A DNA stretch of 64,000 nt from assembly GCA_036346225.1 (NCBI GenBank), contig JARFIW010000663.1:2232001-2296000 (forward strand). The letters run 5' to 3'. Below, one piece after another: positions 58,301 to 64,000 of the stretch. Both the position numbers and the translations under genes were made by a program. A model generated the notes under the pieces. That model worked only from the letters and a program-made list of their open reading frames with translations, did no database searches and had not been told where the DNA came from. The stretch comes from Platerodrilus igneus. Lineage: Eukaryota; Arthropoda; Insecta; Coleoptera; Lycidae. The first letter of the stretch is position 1; each line of letters opens with the position of its first letter.

Positions 58301-58440
58301 TACTGGTAAGGGGCATATTTCAACCCTAGTTAGATTCGCACACGCGATCGCCATCATTGCAGATATTACATTTTTCTGCATGACGATGGTTTTTACGCCC
58401 CTAGTACGACTTGTAGGAAATTCGCACTAGTATGGTTTTA
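55346..58440 (-). repeat. Satellite array 2, inverted arm (interrupted by a solo LTR)
   Basis: The same monomer in reverse orientation (TTTGTAGCTACTAGTAAGAG, CACACACGATCGCCATAATT, CTTGTAAGGAATTCGCACTA), about 11-12 units excluding the solo LTR at 56850-58183. The head-to-head junction is near 55345 (TCTACCCCTAGCACGCC). Units here are more diverged from one another than in the direct arm. Confidence 0.88.
56850..58183 (+). mobile_element. Solo gypsy LTR with ACCC target duplication, 1334 bp
   Basis: Starts TGTTACGTTGATTTTC, ends TTACGTAGCA, and splits a satellite monomer ('tttttaACCC' before, 'ACCCgatttcaattc' after, 56846-56849 and 58184-58187). Termini and internal islands match the gypsy family here. 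A solo LTR forms by recombination between the two LTRs of a full element. The minus-strand open frame at 57132-57500 is not a gene. Confidence 0.9.
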
Positions 58441-58543
58441 TAGCCAGAAGTAAGACTAGCTTTTAGCAGCCAAGAAATTATTTTTATTTAGTTCTCACCT
58501 TTTTCTAAAAAGGCTGCTGAAAATTTGCTGCTAACTTCACACC

Positions 58544-58845
58544 GGTAATTTGTGCATACACTTTTTACTCATATGTTAGTACCCGGTCGTTGAGTATGTA
58601 TTCAAACCCAGAACCCTAAGATTGCCAATGTCGTTGGGGTGAATGTTTTAGAATTTAAACCGCTACTTCTAACGCCATCGAGGTTGAAGATAAAAGTTCT
58701 ACGTACTACATGTATACTACAGGGTAGTCAATTGTGCTTTGGAATAGTTAGCTACACCAAAGCGATCGAGAAGCTAATCTATGTGAGTAGGATATTTACA
58801 TAAAAACCTCCCCATTAGAATCACGCGAGGAAGACGATAATCAAC
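58544..58845. other. Unique stretch, no gene seen
   Basis: AT-rich. On the minus strand TGGCGTTAGAAG and GGTTTGAATAC, about 80 bp apart, weakly resemble tRNA promoter boxes A and B, so a worn SINE is possible, but the support is thin. Confidence 0.25.
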
Positions 58846-60078
58846 TGTTACGTTCATTTTCGTAAATAATTGATTAGTTTATATGCAATAATTGTTAACT
58901 TAAATTCCTTTGGCATTAAACACGAAAATTAATTCCGTAAATTAAAATAACCTTTTTCGCATATTTAAAATTGTATTTCGATTAAGAATAAATATCTTAT
59001 ATATGTTACTTGATAAATCTTTCTGCTCATTAGAAAAATAAATATCCTTTCCAAGAATTCCTTAACGTGGAATTTACGCCATAATTAGATAGGCATCTTT
59101 CCAATTATTCAATAATTAATGTTGGTGTGTTTTCCCTTTTTAAAGAATTCGGCGAAATTATCTCAATAAATTCGGGTTTTCCTGTTTTATTTCCTTGACG
59201 ACAAGTTTACGTTGAGCTTTGGTGCTTTAACTAAACAAATTTAATATTCACTTTCTGTTCGAATAGCAACAAGAAAATCGTCCTGTTTTGCTTCGTTCCG
59301 TTTTTCTTTATGTGACTTGCTGGCACGCATTATAGCGTGGTAAGTATTTAGAGTTTATAAAACGCTACTATTCGGTTTTAATAAATTAATCTATTGTTCG
59401 CAAGTATTCCAGCTTCCCGCGGGGGAAACGTTAATCCCTTGAGCTGTGGTTTCTTCTGCTAATGCGAGGCCAAACGCGTTCTTCCTGGGCGTAGGCCTAC
59501 CTACTCGCTGACATGGACCAGCTACCGACTCAACCCCGACGTCAGCAACTCGAGGGTGAGTTTTTCTTTGTATTCGCTTCTTACTTTGGAAGCAGAACGC
59601 CTGGGATCTTACCGTTCAAATATGGCATTTCCAAATTTAATTCTTATGTATGAAAATTATTGAACTATTTTGGTATTTGCTGCTCTTTTATTAATGCTTT
59701 ACTATTTGGTCATAAATCACTAAAAATATACTACTTATCAATGTAAAAGCGGTTTAAAGATTTGCTGGCATATTTGAAAATGTTGTTGCCATTATGGTTG
59801 TAAATATAGGTTAAGTTTATATTTACGATGATCTAGAGCTGTGGTTTTTAGGGTTGCGTTGGTTCTTTTTTTTACTAATTAATGTCAGGGGGTTATTACC
59901 TAAAAACTACAGCTCGCCCTTTTCATGAATAATTTTTTTTACTGTGTTCTGTAAATATTTTGGTTAATTATAAGTTCTTTTTTTAGCCCGTTGTATGTTT
60001 TGTTCTGAGTTTGAATGAGTGTGCATGAGTGAGTGTATATATTTATTTTTTTTTCTCTATTTTTCTATTTTTCACAGT
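58846..60078 (+). repeat. Gypsy LTR fragment, right end lost
   Basis: Begins TGTTACGTTCATTTTCG and follows the LTR of copy C through landmarks 'acgaaaattaattccgtaaatt', 'gcgtggtaagtatttag' and 'gacgtcagcaactc'. It stops at about 60078, where mariner sequence starts. No polypurine tract precedes it, so it is a 5' or solo LTR. Confidence 0.8.
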
Positions 60079-60850
60079 GCTAATTCAGGTGAACACGACG
60101 AATGGCAAATGGTTGAAATGCGATTTTTGGTCAAAAGATCAGTCACAACTATCGATCAACGGGATGCAACAAACAGCAGCTTCCTGCTTCCCGATATTAT
60201 GGCTGAATGCGACAAACAGCAAGTTAAAACGCAGCATTAACCGTCTGGTCAGTTGGAACGAATTCCTTATGAATTATTCCCTTCGAATCGTAGAAACAAC
60301 TCAATACTGTCTTCAGATTTTACTTCTCTAAACGCCGTTTTTTCGGATTAGGCTCTTGATCGGAATGCTATGACTCTAAACTTTGACGCTTGGTTTCTGC
60401 ATCGTACTGACAGACAGCATCAAGTTTCATCACCAGTTACAAAGTTGTACAATAAGATTCGACCTTTATTTGACTCTTTAAAGATGTCTCTAGAATGTTG
60501 AATTCTGCAGAAACAGGAGACCCAGATGTGCGGTCAAAATTCCGTTTCTGTTAATTTCATTGAATATTTTGGCTTATCTTTGATGAATTCATGCACAGTT
60601 TTGATGACATCTTCCGCTATTACAAATTTCGATTGCCCAACATATTGGTCATCATTTACGTCTTCACGGCCATCCTTAAAGTACATATACCACACTTGGA
60701 TTCTGCTATTGAATAAACACTTCTCGCCATAAATTTTGTTTCATCAAATTAAAGCGTTTCAGTAAAAGTTTTACCAAGTTTAAAATACAACTAAATGTTG
60801 GTTCTTTGTTCGATATTCGCTTTTGCACCGATACGCGATTTATGTATCCC
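60079..60850 (-). pseudogene. mariner-family transposase fossil, C-terminally truncated
   Basis: Reading right to left: IEQRTNI and FKLGKTFTETL (60760-60842), FKDGREDVNDD and FVIAEDVIKTVHEFIKDK (60560-60690), FVTGDET with the first catalytic Asp of mariner (about 60430-60450), then GIIHKEFVPTDQTVNAAF (60215-60270) and an FPKIAFQPFAIR-like tail (about 60115). Several frameshifts and stops separate these. The copy ends inside the catalytic core at 60079, joined to a gypsy LTR. The enzyme would cut and paste the element at TA sites. This copy is dead and no terminal repeats were found. Confidence 0.8.
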
Positions 60851-61589
60851 CCAATCCATATATGTAAAAATAAATAGAGTTTATTAGGAATTATTAAGAA
60901 ACTATAAAAAAAACTTAAATTAGGTGCAACATTGTAAATTCAAGGATAAATCAGAAAGGTTATTAAAAATTTACAAACAAGTTGTGAGAACGAATGTAAT
61001 AACATTGTATTCCAAACGTAAGTGATACTTCAGGTGCAGGTCACAGACAGTTAAGAAACCGCAATTACTTAGAAATTAAGATTGTTACATTGTATAATGA
61101 GGAGAATAAAGAAATAAGCAGACATGAGCTCTGCAAGTTCCCACAGACATGTGAAGGGCAGGCACAACATAAAAACCCCGGGAGCCCCAGATCACGCCAG
61201 TAAGTCAGTCATAAGTATTTGAGCTTTAACATTGTTGTTTACCTAGGCTACTCGCCCTAATATTAATTCAATTATTATTCTATTTCGACTTAGAATAATT
61301 ATATCAGTTTATCAAAATTCCATAAATATTATCTGTTTAAGAAATAAAAATTTGTTACAAGAAATTTTGGAAGAAGTTTTTAAAAAGACCGCTCCCAAGG
61401 CCCGAAACGTAACTCGCGACACAACAAACAGTGTAACGTACAATGCAATAACCCAAGCTTCTACGACCGATTATCAATCCATTTGATAGAACGTCACTGA
61501 AGGATGTACTTTTCCAACTCGAGCAGTCATCAACAGGTCACGCTCCCCACTCCTTACATTTGATTTTCCAGTGCTTCACCCAAAGGTAC
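60851..61589. other. LTR-like region, unproven
   Basis: No gene. A GC-richer promoter-like patch (CACAACATAAAAACCCCGGG, 61165-61184) and a later AATAAA (61342) are arranged as in an LTR beginning TGTGAGAACG (60981), but matching ends and a target duplication were not established. Confidence 0.3.
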
Positions 61590-61835
61590 TAAATTGGCCA
61601 GGAAGCGAGTTTTTTTGCCTGGAAATTTTGAACTTCGCCGAATCCTTGTTATTCCAGGCAAGGCAGGAAACTTTCACGTGCGTGACCATACCCACACACG
61701 TGACCTACATTTTATTTCTATCCGAACGAGGGTCTAATATTTTTCCAACAAACCGTGTCGAGAATCGAACCCGGACCTTGGACTTAGTAGCCATACGTGA
61801 AGCAACTTAGTCACGAAGCCGCCAAAAGGCAACGC
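61590..61835 (-). repeat. tRNA-derived SINE candidate
   Basis: On the minus strand a tRNA-like head holds box-A-like TGACTAAGTTGC and, about 35 bp later, box-B-like GGGTTCGATTCTCG, the internal RNA polymerase III promoter. The body downstream carries GTCACGCACGTGAAAGTTTC. Only one copy is in the window, so the family cannot be confirmed here. Confidence 0.5.
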
Positions 61836-62519
61836 CACTAGAATGTGCTATTTTGAACAAGTTCTGTTTACTTCGGAACGCACCTTGGACTACATAAGTA
61901 TTTTGTTTGTCGACCTCGTGTAACCGGTACAGTCAACGCCGGTTTTCTTCATGTAACCCCTTGGTAAAAATCTACATTAACTTCCAACTATACTTAGGAA
62001 TCTTTTTCAAGAGGACACGAGTAAGAATTAATACTACTATTGCGGTTAATAAGAAGTTCCACAGAAAAATTTTGCCGGAACCTATTTCTAGTTACTTAAT
62101 GGCCAATCATTGTGGTTCATGAACTTATACTGTGCAATCCATTTGAAAACCAATCCGTCTCTATATCATAACATTTTGATATATGTAAAAAAGGAGGTCA
62201 CAAGTCCTTGGACACACAAATTCTATGAAAAAACCCTTCAACGAAAAGTAAACAGGAAAAAGTAAAATTTCCCAATATCTAATTGTTCTACCCTACATAA
62301 ATATAAGCGTATTTCATTGCCATTAAAATGTTAAACCATTCATTTCACGCGCGTCATTGCAACACAAATAGAAGCCCTTATTATGTAGTTAAATCCTGTG
62401 TACTGCATTTATTGCATGTAGCGTGTGAAAAGATTATAAAATTAAAAGAAGTCCATCTTTAAACTGTTATGTAAAATAATTACTCTTGAGAGATACCTTT
62501 ACAGTTCTTGATTTGATTA
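61836..62519. other. AT-rich sequence, nothing recognised
   Basis: A 71-codon open frame at 61907-62122 has no recognised motif. No repeats or transposon ends seen. Confidence 0.4.
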
Positions 62520-63289
62520 TTCAAGTCGAATAAAAATTTTTTGTTTTTTTTTGGGTTTTCCTTAGGTTTTCTGAAGCGAATTTTCTTTTCGTTGATCCTA
62601 TTAGTATATAGTGGTCCTGCGAGCCGGATACATTTTTTCCCTTTTTTTTTTGTTTTCTGAAAAGAATTTCCTTGTGATTTGTTCTGTTGTATATTGCGTG
62701 ATTCGTTGCTTACCCCGACCTTTTAATTTTGCTGGGTGGGAATTTGTTACGTTCAATTTTTCTAAATATTTTCGTTCGAGTTACGGCTTTTTTCAAATAT
62801 TCCCACATTTCCAATTCGACATTTTGTATAACTACCTGTTATAGGGGAGATACCCTTGATCACGTATTATAATTTAATTACTCGATTTGTTCCCATAAAA
62901 CTCATTCTAATACAATCCCCGTATATATTGTTCTGTTAAACATTCTTTGTAGCAATTCTAACGCTTTGACACGCTACCGTTGTACTTTTATAGCACTAGC
63001 CATTCCTAATTCACCTTGTTGCGGTATTCTGTGCGGACTAGAAAGAACGCAGCACAATAAATAGTAGAGAATCGCGTACACCGTGGAACGTCCCGTTCTA
63101 AGTTTTATAAATCATTGCAATTTTTAGTATCTTTTTAACATAATGCTCTGTGGTTAGAAGCCTTTGAATCTCTCCTTTGGTTAGATATTTCACTGAATTG
63201 ACATTTGTCAAGTTGTTATTGTAAAACTGTATTAAAGTGATGCACATTAATTTGTTTTTGTTCATAAAAAGTGGTTTAATTGTGGGAAA
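62520..63289 (+). mobile_element. Gypsy 3' end and LTR start, copy F
   Basis: 62600-62744 matches the 3' untranslated region of copy C (CGAGCCGGATA, CCCCGACCT, TTTTGCTGGGTGGGAATT as polypurine tract), followed by the LTR start TGTTACGTTCAATTTTTC at 62745. Beyond about 60 bp the LTR is too different from the others for me to trace, so its right end is unknown. Confidence 0.65.
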
Positions 63290-63622
63290 ATGTTATCTAA
63301 CCTAAGGGTGATAACGAGCACATGTGGTGGCTCGTTCTTCTTGATCCAGCTTTTGAATCGAAACGACGAACTTGGTGGGTTAGCAAAATTTATATCGCTT
63401 ATTTTAGCGGATTCCAGCTTACTACCTTGGATAAAATTAATCTTTCTGGTGTTTGTGAGTAAGAAAGTTAATTATTACGCCTTTGGCGGAGTTCACGTCG
63501 TTTTGATTAATACCTTCGCTCAATTACAGAAGCATATTTTTGTGATATTTGTTATATTCTACCCACATTGTTATGTGGTAAGTATTAGCGTTGTAGCACT
63601 TCTCGTTCTATGTATTACATAA
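63290..63622 (+). CDS. Unrecognised 110-codon open frame, hydrophobic
   Basis: ATG at 63290 in a fair context (GGGAAAATGTTA). Encodes MLSNLRVITSTCGGSFFLIQ, then hydrophobic stretches (LLPWIKLIFLVFV, HIFVIFVIFYPHCYVV, ISVVALLVLCI) that could be membrane segments. A splice-donor-like GTAAGTATTAG occurs near 63576, so only the first part may be an exon. No family recognised. It could also be chance within a T-rich LTR. Confidence 0.25.
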   Translation: MLSNLRVITSTCGGSFFLIQLLNRNDELGGLAKFISLILADSSLLPWIKLIFLVFVSKKVNYYAFGGVHVVLINTFAQLQKHIFVIFVIFYPHCYVVSISVVALLVLCIT

Positions 63623-63628
63623 ATTTTA

Positions 63629-64000
63629 GGGTTCAAATTTAACTCCAGAGTTTAGTTCAAATTTAACTCCAAATCTAAGTTCAAATTTAACTTCAAATTT
63701 AACTTCAAATTTAAGTCTATGTCTACGTCTGCGTGCGAGTCCAAGAGTAATTGCATATTTTAGGTTTAGCAGTTCCAATTTAAGTAGATGCACATTTGTG
63801 AAGATTCGTTTAAGTAATCGTTCTGGTGGTATTACGATTACCCAACCTCGACAACTTACTGAAATAGATGGTATTGAAGCTCCCGACGAAGAACTAATTA
63901 TTGATGCAATAAGTTCCATATGCTGGACTACCGAAATATTAATCGAATCCTGTTGGAGTTATCTGTGGATGAATATTACACCTGAAGCGATTTTGTGTGA
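63629..64000 (+). CDS. Unrecognised open frame with SNLT repeats, runs off the window
   Basis: After a TAG at 63626-63628 one frame stays open to the window end (124 codons). It starts with short tandem units (SSNLTPEFSSNLTPNLSSNL; DNA word TTCAAATTTAACT, 63630-63715), then a more complex part (RLSNRSGGITITQPRQL, IDGIEAPDEELIIDAISSIC, ILIESCWSYLWMN) that looks coding by residue mix. There is no early ATG, so it may be an internal exon or a transposon gene piece. No family recognised. Confidence 0.3.

Larger units (their letters stand above)
41966..58543 (+). mobile_element. Giant satellite-bearing terminal-inverted-repeat element 2 (foldback-like), 16.6 kb with nested insertions
   Basis: The left end (GGCGTGAAGTTAGCAGCCAA, then TTTTCAGCAGCC and ATTTCTTGGCAGCTAAAAG) recurs reverse-complemented at the right end (GGTGTGAAGTTAGCAGCAAA from 58543 inward). 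The body is a satellite of about 144 bp, direct from about 42060 to 55345 and inverted from there to 58440. Flanks carry similar words, TAAATTTGTATACT on the left and TAATTTGTGCATACACT on the right, as an imperfect candidate duplication. Nested inside are a 1.5-kb candidate solo LTR, an R1-clade LINE and a gypsy solo LTR, about 7.9 kb in all, leaving about 8.7 kb of element. No gene of its own was found. The terminus is related to that of element 1. Confidence 0.78.

Noticed and set aside
26230..58440. CRISPR-like array
   Set aside because: Whole monomers repeat without short identical repeats separated by unique spacers, and the context is a eukaryotic intron.
58570..58700. Second tRNA-derived SINE
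   Set aside because: The box A and box B matches are weak and about 80 bp apart, and no repeat copy is present in the window.
63626..63919. Minus-strand frame ending KFEVKFEVKFE
   Set aside because: Antisense shadow of the TTCAAATTTAACT tandem words; the plus frame has the better residue mix.

Overview
This is a piece of an arthropod, most likely insect, nuclear chromosome. The evidence is AT-rich spliced host sequence, a BEL/Pao retrotransposon, an R1-clade LINE, mariner and ZMYM1-like hAT transposons, and an invertebrate-style N-acetylglucosaminyltransferase IV exon. There is no bacterial gene organisation. Nearly all of the window is transposons and tandem repeats.

Host gene. Two exons of one minus-strand gene (GnT-IV, Mgat4 family) are visible, at 41708-41754 and 20716-21026. 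Their splice sites and reading phase fit each other, so 21027-41707 is a 20.7-kb intron. Most of the window is therefore probably intron of this gene. Other exons were not found.

Layout. 1-1694: open BEL/Pao gag-protease frame on the minus strand, running off the window edge, with upstream leader to 2879. 2884-9671: complete but pol-less Ty3/gypsy element A (two LTRs, CACT target duplication). 10093-16164: hAT element with a perfect 8-bp duplication and a broken transposase. 16795-20239: gypsy copy B, damaged. 20716-21026: Mgat4 exon. 22700-37149: 3' half of gypsy copy C (integrase, 3' region, LTR), whose LTR is split by giant element 1 (about 26059-36934). 37218-40817: a third satellite block. 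41708-41754: Mgat4 micro-exon. 41966-58543: giant element 2, which carries a candidate solo LTR (42356-43844), an R1-clade LINE (44885-49979) and a solo gypsy LTR with ACCC duplication (56850-58183). 58846-60078: gypsy LTR fragment fused to a mariner fossil (60079-60850). 61590-61835: tRNA-derived SINE candidate. 62520-end: another gypsy 3' end, then two unrecognised open frames.

Main discovery candidate. Elements 1 and 2 have the same architecture but different sequence. Each has related terminal inverted repeats (GTGTGAA[C/G]TTAGCA), a body made almost wholly of one satellite (monomer 142-143 bp in element 1, about 144 bp in element 2), one internal point where monomer orientation flips, and imperfect direct repeats of about 13-17 bp at the ends. 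No coding gene of their own was seen. The third block (monomer about 147 bp) has one end resembling the same terminus. They look like asymmetric foldback elements of 11 and 16.6 kb that carry or generate satellite DNA.

Caution. Two satellite stretches (about 32320-34870 and 52850-53770) show systematic single-base losses in homopolymers, which suggests unpolished long-read assembly.
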